This document shows, piece after piece, positions 8,803 through 17,491 of a stretch of DNA of 64,000 nucleotides. The stretch comes from Falsiruegeria mediterranea M17 (GTDB taxonomy: Bacteria; Pseudomonadota; Alphaproteobacteria; Rhodobacterales; Rhodobacteraceae): the NCBI RefSeq assembly GCF_900302455.1, contig NZ_ONZG01000004.1:1-64000 (forward strand), written 5' to 3'. The stretch's first letter is position 1. Each line of letters starts with the position of its first letter. The position numbers were made by a program, and so were the translations under genes. The notes under the pieces were generated by a model. It was not told the DNA's origin and did no database searches. It worked only from the letters and a program-made list of their open reading frames with translations.

Positions 8803-10046
8803 GGCCGTGTTCCAACGGGCGTTGATATTGAAGCTTGCAGTTCACTCTCCTGATGAATCCCAAGCTCTGAGATATTGAGTCCGGCGAATTCATCCTCTTC
8901 ACTCACCCTGAACCGGAAGACCGCGTTGCCAGCCGAAAAGACCAGAAAGGCCATACCGAAGGTCCAGATGCCGTAGACAAGCACGCCCAGACCCTGAACA
9001 CCGATCTGTTCGAGGCGGCTCAGGCCTGTGCCAAGGGTTTCGAGATCGCCGTAAAGGCCGGTTGCCAGTGTGCCCCATATCCCGGCCCCCAGGTGCACAG
9101 GGATTGCCCCGACCGCATCGTCGATCCTGAGGGCCTCGAGGATCTGGCTGACAAAGACGACAATCATGCCACCAACCAAGCCAATCAGGGCAGCGGACCC
9201 TGTCGAGACGGCGAAACAATTCGCGGTAACGGCGACAAGCCCGCCCAGTGCGCCATTGATGAACTGATCGACGTCGAGCCGCTGGTTTACCGCATAGCGC
9301 AGACCTCCGGCCGAAATGGCACCGACGCACCCCCCGACGACTGTGTTGATCAGGATCGAAGGCACAGTGTCATCCAGCACCAAGGTGCTGCCACCGTTGA
9401 AGCCGAGCCAGCCGATGAAGAGAAGAAGAGCGCCAAGCGTGGCGGTCGGCATGTTCGACGGGGTGATGGTCTGTGCGCCCGAGCCGTCATCAAAGCGCCC
9501 CAAGCGCGGGCCGATAATCAAGACAAGCGCTAGACCGGCCCAGCCGCCAACGCTGTGAACCACCGTCGACCCGGCAAAATCCACAAACCCCAAATCCGCA
9601 AGCCAGCCTGACGTCTCGAGCGAACGGTTGGCCCAACTCCAGTGCCCTGCAATGGGGTAGAGCAGCCCTGACACGAAAACGGCGACGAAGAGATAGGCCC
9701 CGAACCTCATACGCTCGGCGACGATCCCAGAGAGAATCGTGACCGATGTCACACACAACATCACCTGAAACAGGAAGAAGACAGCGAGTGACGGGGTTGC
9801 TTTGGCAAAGTCGAGTGCGAACAGATCCAACCCGATCCATCCCTGATAACTCAGGCCATACATCAGTCCGAAGCCCACGAGCCAGAATGCCAGGGCCGAG
9901 ACACAGAAATCGCAGAAGTTTTTGATCGCGACGTTGATATTGTTCTTCGAACGGGTCATCCCGCTCTCAAGGCAAAGAAAGCCCGCTTGCATCAAGAACA
10001 ATAGGGAACTGGCGATGATCACCCAAAAAAGATCAATGTTCTGCAT
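8799..10046 (-). CDS. amt: Ammonium transporter, Amt family (copy 1)
   Basis: This is an Amt/MEP/Rh channel of 415 residues with about eleven membrane helices, close to family length. Family signatures are visible: GFLCLESGMTRSKNN near the N-terminus, DFAGSTVVHSVGGWAG around the phenylalanine gate and first pore histidine, and GAGIWGTLATG near the second pore histidine (VHLGAG). The start at 10046 (ATG, behind GGAGGG) is preferred to the upstream TTG. The gene ends in an ATGA overlap with the P-box protein, so the two are translationally coupled. No glnK/glnB gene, the usual partner, lies nearby. A central 417-bp tract is almost identical to the second amt, which suggests gene conversion. Confidence 0.93.
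   Translation of the reverse strand: MQNIDLFWVIIASSLLFLMQAGFLCLESGMTRSKNNINVAIKNFCDFCVSALAFWLVGFGLMYGLSYQGWIGLDLFALDFAKATPSLAVFFLFQVMLCVTSVTILSGIVAERMRFGAYLFVAVFVSGLLYPIAGHWSWANRSLETSGWLADLGFVDFAGSTVVHSVGGWAGLALVLIIGPRLGRFDDGSGAQTITPSNMPTATLGALLLFIGWLGFNGGSTLVLDDTVPSILINTVVGGCVGAISAGGLRYAVNQRLDVDQFINGALGGLVAVTANCFAVSTGSAALIGLVGGMIVVFVSQILEALRIDDAVGAIPVHLGAGIWGTLATGLYGDLETLGTGLSRLEQIGVQGLGVLVYGIWTFGMAFLVFSAGNAVFRFRVSEEDEFAGLNISELGIHQESELQASISTPVGTRP
9189..9605. repeat. 417-bp near-identical tract shared by the two amt genes
   Basis: Positions 9189-9605 match 10513-10929 with one difference that I can see (A at 9558, G at 10882). Immediately outside the tract the two genes differ at many third codon positions, for example between 9070-9188 and 10394-10512. 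The abrupt edges point to recent gene conversion between older duplicates rather than uniform conservation. Confidence 0.85.
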
Positions 10047-10122
10047 CAACCGACCCTCCGCCGGAAGAAGCGGTGGCTTTGCAGTTGCCCTTCAGTCGCG
10101 ACATATCGAGCGTGCAGAAGTT

Positions 10123-11373
10123 TCATACGGCACTCTCCAATGAATGTCCTTCTGCAGTCGTCATCTCACTTTCGTGCTGCATCCCATGTTCCGAGATATT
10201 GAGCCCGGCGATCTCTTCCTCTTCACTCACCCTGAACCGGAAGACTGCGTTGCCAGCCGAGAAGATCAGAAAGGCAATACCGAAGGTCCAGATGCCGTAG
10301 ACAAGGACACCGAGCCCCTGAACCCCAACCTGTTCTAGGCGACTCAGCCCCGTGCCGAGGGTCTCAAGATCCCCGTAGAAGCCAGTCGCCATTGTGCCCC
10401 AAATCCCGGCCCCCAGGTGCACGGGGATTGCTCCGACGGCGTCATCGATCTTCAACGCCTCAAGCATCTGGCTGACAAAGACAACAATCATACCACCAAC
10501 CAGGCCGATCAAGGCAGCGGACCCTGTCGAGACGGCGAAACAATTCGCGGTAACGGCGACAAGCCCGCCCAGTGCGCCATTGATGAACTGATCGACGTCG
10601 AGCCGCTGGTTTACCGCATAGCGCAGACCTCCGGCCGAAATGGCACCGACGCACCCCCCGACGACTGTGTTGATCAGGATCGAAGGCACAGTGTCATCCA
10701 GCACCAAGGTGCTGCCACCGTTGAAGCCGAGCCAGCCGATGAAGAGAAGAAGAGCGCCAAGCGTGGCGGTCGGCATGTTCGACGGGGTGATGGTCTGTGC
10801 GCCCGAGCCGTCATCAAAGCGCCCCAAGCGCGGGCCGATAATCAAGACAAGCGCTAGACCGGCCCAGCCGCCAACGCTGTGGACCACCGTCGACCCGGCA
10901 AAATCCACAAACCCCAAATCCGCAAGCCAACCTGATCCGCCAGCGCCGTCAAGGCCGGCCCAACTCCAATGGCCCGCAATGGGATAGAGAAGCCCCGATA
11001 CGATCACCGCGACAAAGAGATAGGCCCCGAACTTCATGCGCTCTGCGACGATCCCAGAGAGGATCGTGACCGCGGCCCCGCAAAACATCACTTGGAACAG
11101 GAAGAAAACAGCAAGAGACGGGGACGCCTTCGCAAAGTCGATAGCGAACAGGTCGGATCCGATCCATCCCTGATAACTCAGCCCGAACATCAGCCCGAAG
11201 CCCAGAGCCCAGAACACCAGCGTGGACAGACAGAAATCTGCGAGGTTCTTGATCGCGACGTTGATGCTATTTTTTGAGCGGGTCATCCCGCTCTCTAGGC
11301 ACAGGAAACCACCCTGCATCAGGAAGACCAGCGCACTGGCAAAAATGACCCAGAGCAGATCAATGTTCGCCAT
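10123..11373 (-). CDS. amt: Ammonium transporter, Amt family (copy 2)
   Basis: This is a second Amt-family channel, 416 residues, sharing most of its sequence with copy 1 (for example FNGGSTLVLDDTVPSILINT is identical). It keeps the two pore histidines and the GSTVVHSVGG segment. The cytoplasmic tails differ (EHGMQHESEMTTAEGHSLESAV here), which may give different regulation or partners. The ATG at 11373 is used; the preceding TTG is less likely. It lies 76 nt upstream of copy 1 and 43 nt downstream of the response regulator, so it belongs to the same transcript. A tandem duplication partly rehomogenised by conversion is the simplest history. Confidence 0.93.
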   Translation of the reverse strand: MANIDLLWVIFASALVFLMQGGFLCLESGMTRSKNSINVAIKNLADFCLSTLVFWALGFGLMFGLSYQGWIGSDLFAIDFAKASPSLAVFFLFQVMFCGAAVTILSGIVAERMKFGAYLFVAVIVSGLLYPIAGHWSWAGLDGAGGSGWLADLGFVDFAGSTVVHSVGGWAGLALVLIIGPRLGRFDDGSGAQTITPSNMPTATLGALLLFIGWLGFNGGSTLVLDDTVPSILINTVVGGCVGAISAGGLRYAVNQRLDVDQFINGALGGLVAVTANCFAVSTGSAALIGLVGGMIVVFVSQMLEALKIDDAVGAIPVHLGAGIWGTMATGFYGDLETLGTGLSRLEQVGVQGLGVLVYGIWTFGIAFLIFSAGNAVFRFRVSEEEEIAGLNISEHGMQHESEMTTAEGHSLESAV

Positions 11374-11416
11374 CAAACGAACTCCCAGAGCTTGCGGATA
11401 TGAGTACCGAGCATCA

Positions 11417-11782
11417 TCAGGCGTTCAGCCACCCTTCAATCTTTTCAAGAAGTCGCTTTATGTCGACTGGCTTGGTGTCATAGTCATCGCAGCCAGCGCC
11501 CAGGGCCTTGTCGCGATCACCCGCCATCGCATGTGCCGTCAGCGCGATAATCGGTATGCTCTTTGTCTGGTCGCTGTCTTTGAGGTGCCGGGCCGCGTCC
11601 CAGCCGTCCATCACCGGAAGGCTCATATCGAGCAAAATTATGTCGGGGCTTTCCTCTGCGGCCATTTCGACACCGCGCTGGCCGTCAAACGCCATCACGA
11701 CGTCGTAGCCCTTCTTCTTGAGCCTGCGAGACAGCATGTCTCGGTTCATCTCATTGTCTTCAACCAGAAGAATTTTTGCCAT
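11417..11782 (-). CDS. Single-domain response regulator (CheY-like)
   Basis: This is a receiver domain only, 121 residues. The acidic pocket is at E8-D9, phospho-Asp52 lies in ILLDMSLPVMDGW, the conserved Thr is in LTAHAM, and Lys104 is in DTKPVD. It has no output domain, so it would act by binding a partner or as a phosphotransfer intermediate, most plausibly between the hybrid kinase and the HisKA-receiver-DUF4062 protein. The start at 11782 has GGAAGGGAA upstream. It is 48 nt from the upstream gene and 43 nt from the amt gene below. Confidence 0.95.
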   Translation of the reverse strand: MAKILLVEDNEMNRDMLSRRLKKKGYDVVMAFDGQRGVEMAAEESPDIILLDMSLPVMDGWDAARHLKDSDQTKSIPIIALTAHAMAGDRDKALGAGCDDYDTKPVDIKRLLEKIEGWLNA

Positions 11783-11830
11783 TTTGTCTTCCCTTCCTTT
11801 TCTTCCTTACCGGATCCTCGGTACGCAGAC

Positions 11831-13327
11831 TCAGGCTGCGTCTGTTTGCACCGATGCATCCTGTGCCAGTCGAGCTTCAACGAGTTTTCGCAGATGCATC
11901 TCGAGCATCGTGTCGAGCTGTTCCTCGGTTTGAAACATGTGAAATGCGCCGATATAAGAACCGTCATCGCCAATCAGCCAGCGATCGAGATACTGGCTGA
12001 GCTTGTCGATCTGATCGAGCCTATCGAGAACAACCTCACGATCCTCGAGCGACAAGGTCGGTGCCCCCTGCTTTCGGTAGAGAAGCATCTCTGGAGAGCC
12101 CTGCTGCTTGAAACCGCCTAAGGCGTCCTCGAATTCGAACGCCGTACCAGACTCGTATCGCGTCCCGTCGGGTCTGAGGATCGTATCGGGTAGAGGCGAG
12201 CCGATGCGAGACCAAAGAATACCAACGTAGATCTCCGTTTCATGCGGTGGGTGGATTTGAGCCTGGAAAGTTTCAGAAGCCAGCATGGGCTCCTCTTCCC
12301 AGAGGATTGGGATCAGATAGGCACGCCCGAAGAACTCCTCGTTGAGACGCCCGATAACGGATTTGGCGACGCGTCGTTCGGGAATGACGTCGCCGGGTGA
12401 AGAGATAAAAATCCGAAATTGCTTTGAGATGTTCTGACGCAGACGAACCTTTTCAAGACATGCACTGATCCGCGCTTGAAGCAAGATCGGATTGAACGGC
12501 TTGAAAATGTAGTCTTCGGCACCCTGAAGGATACAGTCGACCATCATTTCAATGTCGTCTGACGCAGATAGCATGATCACCGGGATCGTGCGCAGGCGAG
12601 AAGACGCCTTCATTCGCTGCAGGGTCTCAAGGCCAGACAGGCCGGGCATCATGTAGTCAAGCAGGACAAGGTCAAATCGATCGGTTTCGAGGATGGCAAG
12701 GGCCTCCTCTCCGCTGGACACCGTCCGCGCCGAGTATCCCATGCGTTTGACCCGCCGTCTCAACAGCTCGCGGTTTGACGGGTCGTCGTCTACCAGCAAA
12801 AGCTCGCCTCCTTGACCGATTTGACTGTTGATTATCGAAATGTCTTGTTGCGGAGAGCGTTTGCCTTCTTTCTTCGGAGCTGTTTTTTTGTTGGTGTTTT
12901 TCTCGAGCAAACGTTGCGGGATGGCATCTACGAGACTTAGCGCCGCTCGCCCCGCTTCGGCGATATTTTCCAGGTCAGATATGAACTCAGCTTCGTCGAG
13001 GTCTGTCGCCTCCTCGAAGATCATTTCCGAATAGCCGTTTATGTGGTTGAGTTGCATTCGAAACTGAAACTGAGCGTCACCAACATTGACCTCTTCAGGC
13101 GAGGCCGTCGAAGCGCCCAGGAAATCTTCTATGAGGGCAAGCATTTTGTGGCCCGCATTCTGGATCGCTTGCAGGTCTCCCGAGAAAGTCTTCAGAAGGT
13201 CAGGTGGCAGATCTTCCTCGATCATTTCGGCATAGCCGAGAATATGGCCAACGGGCGTGCGAAGATCGTGGCGCAACTTTGAAAGCTGCGCTTTGAAATC
13301 ATTGATATCTGCCACTTCCTCAGTCAT
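11831..13327 (-). CDS. HisKA-receiver-DUF4062 fusion protein
   Basis: The product has 498 residues. A HisKA-type helix pair carries His20 (LRHDLRTPVGHILGYAEM). A second copy around 85-135 keeps the fold pattern (INGYSEMIFEE) but lacks the H-E/D motif. There is no HATPase domain. Residues about 174-293 form a receiver with phospho-Asp224 (VLLDYMMPG) and Lys276. Residues about 304-485 match the DUF4062/TIR-like opening RIFISSPGDVIPERR, with a later SGTAFEFEDAL motif as in effector or NTPase-associated proteins of nucleotide-signal and conflict systems. It is coupled by ATGA to the SLOG-type gene upstream. It could be a phosphorelay acceptor controlling a TIR-like effector; no enzyme activity can be assumed. 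Confidence 0.85.
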   Translation of the reverse strand: MTEEVADINDFKAQLSKLRHDLRTPVGHILGYAEMIEEDLPPDLLKTFSGDLQAIQNAGHKMLALIEDFLGASTASPEEVNVGDAQFQFRMQLNHINGYSEMIFEEATDLDEAEFISDLENIAEAGRAALSLVDAIPQRLLEKNTNKKTAPKKEGKRSPQQDISIINSQIGQGGELLLVDDDPSNRELLRRRVKRMGYSARTVSSGEEALAILETDRFDLVLLDYMMPGLSGLETLQRMKASSRLRTIPVIMLSASDDIEMMVDCILQGAEDYIFKPFNPILLQARISACLEKVRLRQNISKQFRIFISSPGDVIPERRVAKSVIGRLNEEFFGRAYLIPILWEEEPMLASETFQAQIHPPHETEIYVGILWSRIGSPLPDTILRPDGTRYESGTAFEFEDALGGFKQQGSPEMLLYRKQGAPTLSLEDREVVLDRLDQIDKLSQYLDRWLIGDDGSYIGAFHMFQTEEQLDTMLEMHLRKLVEARLAQDASVQTDAA

Positions 13328-15060
13328 CCGGCAGACGGCGGTTCGTGTTCACGGTGGTACCGGTGTGTGCTCCACTGGACCACGTCCATGAGCGAACGTT
13401 CGGCCAAATCAGTGATCACATCCTGAGCGTGGATAGGATCAGAAATCGCCTCGAGACGCCGTTCAGCGATTTCGAACAACTCTCCCTGGTTTGCGTACTG
13501 CCAAAGCAACTCACGTATTGCCATTTTCGTTTGGTAGATTTCCCAAACGGCAAGCCAAAGCGGCAAGAGGCCCATGAGAAAAACCACAAGGGTCTTGCCA
13601 TCGAGGTCGCCAATATGGAAACCGTAGAGTGACTTCTTGAAGAAAAGCAGCGAGAGGGCACCGAGAAAAGCCGCAAGAAACAGATACTTCTTTACTGTTT
13701 CAAGACGCTCGTGCTCAGCATGCAATTGGTGATGCTTTCGGGAAAAATAAGCCGCTTGATCTTTGACCCATCTTTCGGAAACTACAGCAATTCTGTCCTT
13801 TGCATTCACGGTGCTCTCGTATGTCAATGGTTCTGTGCACCGGATTGCATCGCCAATCCATCCGAAGCCCTTGAAACGCTCGATACCAGTCAGTTGCAAG
13901 AGGCGCCGTGTCTGGCCTGTTGCACCACCTCCGGACAAGACAAGGAAGAAGCGGATGCGGAGTGCCTCGGCCAACGCGCGGAAAGCGAGGTGACGTCCAA
14001 ACCACCCGCGCCTTGAGCCGATGGCGAAAATTAAGAAACCTCCTGCGAAGAGAGCCAAATAAGCGATGAGAAATAGCTTCAGTGCGGCAATCTTCGCATA
14101 GAGCAGAAATGTCAGACCCATCAGGGCTGCCATAAGCCCAAAGAGCTTAAAGAGACGATCCGATTGACGCTGATTTGCGAGGGCAAGTTGATCCGCACGT
14201 ACGAAATCCACGTCGATCGACGAGGCGACCTCTGATATCTTGACATCATCAGGTGCAGAGATCGGATAGGCGGTCAGATTGGCGCCGATTTCTGTGTCCC
14301 TTTCGATGGCATACTGGTCAAACTCGCTCCAGCGATCCAATACGAAATCAGGGATTTGCGGCAGGCGACAGATAAGGCCGGTAGCACCCGCCTGTACCAG
14401 ATAGCTTGTCTGCACGTCGCCCTGCCCAACTTCGCTCGCCTGCCTAGGTGCTTTGATCCAAATCGCGAGATCGGATCGATCATCGGCCAACTCAGCGTCA
14501 CCGACCGCTTCGAGTTTGCGGGCCTGCCGTGCCTGCGGCTCAGAACCAGAGAGGTAGCGAACGACAACGTCGGACGATCCACCAGTAAGCCCCGTCACCT
14601 CTCCATCCCAAAGCGCGACAAGGACGTTTGAACGCCTAACAAGGTAGTCCATCAGCCGCGCGTAAAGGGCATCACGAGCCGGGCCCTCTTTGCAGTCGCC
14701 CTCCCCGGTCCCGTGAGGGAGTGGTAACTCCTGCACTTTGACGCGTGCGTCATCCAAAAGTCTGATTAGGTCGGAATGGGCTTCACCCTCAAAGTCAGCC
14801 TCGTAGAGCGCGCGGGGCATCGGCAGAACCGCGCGCACGGGCAATCCGATCTCAAGTGCGACCTCGGTGGCGAGCGTATCGGCGCCCTGAGCCAATCCAG
14901 TGACAAGCTCAACCGGAAGGGCTTCAAACCGATCCCGCATAGCCTCCAGCTCATTTTTTAGCGCCGCGCGTATGTCGGCAACAGCTCCAGGATGAATGTC
15001 ACGGTGCCCTGTAAGACCAATGGTGAAGACAAACCCTGATTTTGCCACTCCGTCACTCAT
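13324..15060 (-). CDS. SLOG-type nucleotide-sensor protein with four membrane helices
   Basis: The product is 578 residues from ATG 15060, behind GGGAGAGCAGA; an ATG at 15099 would overlap the upstream gene further. The N-terminal part has features of the SLOG (LOG/DprA-like) Rossmann fold: GLTGHRD at 15-21, GLAQGADTLATE at 55-66 and NVLVALWDG at 145-153. Membrane helices follow at about 304-322, 327-347, 459-475 and 488-508. The segment after the first pair, FRALAEALRIRFFLVLSGG, resembles SLATT/4TM effector proteins. In that network SLOG modules are proposed to bind or process nucleotide signals and the membrane part to form a pore. Here the protein sits between an MscS-type channel and the DUF4062 fusion. 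The function is inferred. Confidence 0.75.
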   Translation of the reverse strand: MSDGVAKSGFVFTIGLTGHRDIHPGAVADIRAALKNELEAMRDRFEALPVELVTGLAQGADTLATEVALEIGLPVRAVLPMPRALYEADFEGEAHSDLIRLLDDARVKVQELPLPHGTGEGDCKEGPARDALYARLMDYLVRRSNVLVALWDGEVTGLTGGSSDVVVRYLSGSEPQARQARKLEAVGDAELADDRSDLAIWIKAPRQASEVGQGDVQTSYLVQAGATGLICRLPQIPDFVLDRWSEFDQYAIERDTEIGANLTAYPISAPDDVKISEVASSIDVDFVRADQLALANQRQSDRLFKLFGLMAALMGLTFLLYAKIAALKLFLIAYLALFAGGFLIFAIGSRRGWFGRHLAFRALAEALRIRFFLVLSGGGATGQTRRLLQLTGIERFKGFGWIGDAIRCTEPLTYESTVNAKDRIAVVSERWVKDQAAYFSRKHHQLHAEHERLETVKKYLFLAAFLGALSLLFFKKSLYGFHIGDLDGKTLVVFLMGLLPLWLAVWEIYQTKMAIRELLWQYANQGELFEIAERRLEAISDPIHAQDVITDLAERSLMDVVQWSTHRYHREHEPPSAG

Positions 15061-17044
15061 TCTGCTCTCCCTCGATTTCCTGCGCCCATTGGGGCACATC
15101 CCGCCCGAGCTGTTTCGAGATATCTACTATAGCCTCGCGTTCTGCCTGGATCGGCGTTCCGTGAACGCCCGTCATGCCAACGGCAATCGCGTGAGCGATT
15201 TGTGGTCCGCCCTTCATCTCGCTTGCCCGGTCTAGCATGGCGAAAGCCTGACCTTCCCGTGCCAATACGTCATCACGGGCTGCATATTCGCGAAACAAAT
15301 CAAGCCCATGGTCAATGCTCACGTGTCTGAGTAAGTCAGCCTCCGCCATGGCACGTCGAAGAAATTGTTCCTCATCCTCATCAACATCGCCCCGGCAAGC
15401 AGCGATGATGGCAGCGCCTGCCATTGTCGATTTCAGAATATCTTCATGGCGCACCTTAGATGACAGAAGGCTCATGAAGTGATGCAATCCCGGACGTTCC
15501 AGCAATTCTCCCACGTTCTGTCTTAGCTCTTCAGAAAGCTTGCGGCGTTCTTCAGCATGCAGAGCTGCCAGAAGCTCTTTGTGGGCGACTTTTGCATCTT
15601 TTTCGCGTTGCTGAGCGCGAGCAGCGAGATCATCCTGGAGTTTGCCGTGGATTTCAGGATGATCGGATATCAACTTTCGGACGGCCTCGTCAGGAATATG
15701 AGCAACCACTGAGTATTGTTCAGCCTGTGCGAGGTAGTTTCTGGGCACCGACTCCAGGAAACTTTGCAAGCCAAAGATCTGGCCTTCCTGACAGTTTTCG
15801 ACTTTGATTTCGTGCAAATCTTCTTCGTCTATGGGCTGATAAAGCGCCACATTCCCGCTAAGGACGAAATAGAGCCCATCTGACGGCTCTCCCGGCTCAT
15901 AGAAGCAAGCCGGTGGATTGAGCGACAGGACCCTGGTGGAATTGGCCAGCTGGGAGAGATCTTTCTCAGTGCACTCCGCAAAGAGTCCCGATTTCGCAAG
16001 CTGTTCGGCGACCTTGTCCTTCCCGAAATCAGCTGCACCGGTCTGGTCGAGTTTCTCCCACTCGTCGCCAGTACCCAGCCAATGTCTGTTGATCGCGATG
16101 CGCAGCCGATGCTTCCTCATCGCACTCCAGATGGCCATGACCATCTCGTTCTGTGCATCCCACCAATGGTCGTCGTCATCGAAGTGCCACCGAACCCTCA
16201 CTTCAATCCCCTCACTAGTATACCCGAGCATATTGAAGTCGGGTTTCGGGTCGCGGCGAACGAACCTTGAATTCTCAAGCTCCCTTGCGATTGCGCGGAT
16301 GGCCAGTTCCGGAGGAGATGACAGTTCCAAAGTGAAAGTCAGGAAGTACCGAAACCGACTGGTGGGTTCGCTGAAGTTCAGAATGGTTCGGTCAGCGACG
16401 CCACTGTTGGGAAAGATGTAGAGCGAGTTGGTATGCGGGTTTTTGACCGAAATCGAACGCCAGTTGATCTCATGGACTTGACCATACACTCCGTCGATCT
16501 CGACATAGTCACCGATACGCAAGGCCTGGGTGGCGTTGAGAGCAACGCCGGAAAAGACCTCCTTCAGTGTCGATTGCGCGGCAAAGCCCAGCACCAGAGC
16601 CGCTACGCCCGAGGTTGCCAGCAAACCTCCGATTGGCTCGTCGTACACAAAGTGCATCACCAGCAAGATGGCTGCAAGGTAGATGGCAACCCCAACGCTT
16701 CCCGTGACAATGACCGGGACCTTCCGCTCGCCATGATCAGAGAGCAGTCCATCCCAAAGGACGACGCGAACTACACTGTTCAACAGAAAGGCAACACCGA
16801 TGGCCGTCGCAGCAAGAACGGCTCTCTCCATAGGCGCGACAAGAGAGTCTGCTCCGAGGAAGCGAAGCCCGGGACCGATCGTGAAATCGAGGACCACCAG
16901 AAGGCCAATGAGTTCTGCCGACGCCCGGATGCGGTGAACCCGCCCGGACACATAGACAGTCGCGATGCGGACCAACAACAGGGCCGCGCATGCCAGAAGG
17001 CCGAACAGGCCCAAGGCTGGTATAACCTGCTGTAAAGCTTCCAT
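15053..17044 (-). CDS. MscS-type mechanosensitive channel with cNMP-binding-like and TerB-like domains
   Basis: The product has 663 residues. Several N-terminal membrane helices lead to the MscS core, with a pore and beta domain around 135-225 (GFAAQSTLKEVFSGVAL, NSGVADRTILNFSEP). Residues about 345-465 form a cyclic-nucleotide-binding beta barrel (YEPGEPSDGLYFVLSGNVALY), but the phosphate-binding cassette reads FGLQSFLESVPRN. The usual ribose-contacting Glu is absent while Arg435 is kept. After a charged helix, residues about 535-650 resemble TerB (ACRGDVDEDEEQFL). It would be a ligand-gated channel in the inner membrane. It is first in the minus-strand gene train, overlapping the SLOG-type gene by 8 nt, with GGAGGGGGG as ribosome site. 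Confidence 0.87.
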   Translation of the reverse strand: MEALQQVIPALGLFGLLACAALLLVRIATVYVSGRVHRIRASAELIGLLVVLDFTIGPGLRFLGADSLVAPMERAVLAATAIGVAFLLNSVVRVVLWDGLLSDHGERKVPVIVTGSVGVAIYLAAILLVMHFVYDEPIGGLLATSGVAALVLGFAAQSTLKEVFSGVALNATQALRIGDYVEIDGVYGQVHEINWRSISVKNPHTNSLYIFPNSGVADRTILNFSEPTSRFRYFLTFTLELSSPPELAIRAIARELENSRFVRRDPKPDFNMLGYTSEGIEVRVRWHFDDDDHWWDAQNEMVMAIWSAMRKHRLRIAINRHWLGTGDEWEKLDQTGAADFGKDKVAEQLAKSGLFAECTEKDLSQLANSTRVLSLNPPACFYEPGEPSDGLYFVLSGNVALYQPIDEEDLHEIKVENCQEGQIFGLQSFLESVPRNYLAQAEQYSVVAHIPDEAVRKLISDHPEIHGKLQDDLAARAQQREKDAKVAHKELLAALHAEERRKLSEELRQNVGELLERPGLHHFMSLLSSKVRHEDILKSTMAGAAIIAACRGDVDEDEEQFLRRAMAEADLLRHVSIDHGLDLFREYAARDDVLAREGQAFAMLDRASEMKGGPQIAHAIAVGMTGVHGTPIQAEREAIVDISKQLGRDVPQWAQEIEGEQNE

Positions 17045-17180
17045 TTTTAAGCCCCCCCTCCCAAATATATTGATTATTGAATATTAGTATGTAACGGTTT
17101 CGTGAACAGAGTCAAACTGCCGAAGGCTTTCGCGGAGAGCGGGCAGGTCGACTGAACACAACACAGAAAAGGAGAAGGGT

Positions 17181-17405
17181 TTGGTTTTCAACTGGGATGA
17201 CGAGGCCGAAACCAAGGCCGGCTATACCGCAGCAATCGAAGCGGTGCTTGGCCTGGCCGCTCAAAAGATGCCGGTCACGGAGAAGGCTGTCGAGGAGTGG
17301 CTTGATGTGTCGCTGAGCGGCATTGACGAACATAAGCACATCCGCCGTCATGCGATGGCAGTCGCGATGCGGATGATCCGTGGGCCGATGCATCCCCCAA
17401 ACTAG
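17181..17405 (+). CDS. Small conserved-looking protein upstream of glutamine synthetase
   Basis: This is a 74-residue soluble protein starting at TTG 17181 behind a strong AAGGAGAAGG. The family is not recognised. It looks helical, with an acidic N-terminal half (NWDDEAETKAGY) and a basic C-terminal end (HKHIRRHAMAVAMRMIRG). It ends 86 nt before glnII on the same strand, so the two are probably cotranscribed. It may be a small regulator or partner of glutamine synthetase, but nothing in the sequence proves this. It diverges from the MscS-type gene across about 135 nt, which must hold both promoters. Confidence 0.65.
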   Translation: MVFNWDDEAETKAGYTAAIEAVLGLAAQKMPVTEKAVEEWLDVSLSGIDEHKHIRRHAMAVAMRMIRGPMHPPN

Positions 17406-17491
17406 GGAACCGTGGCCTGAGGGCTGGACATGGTGCGCCACTGTCCGGATGGCCCGGCGCACAAACGCACAACAAGAAGAAGGAGAAAATC

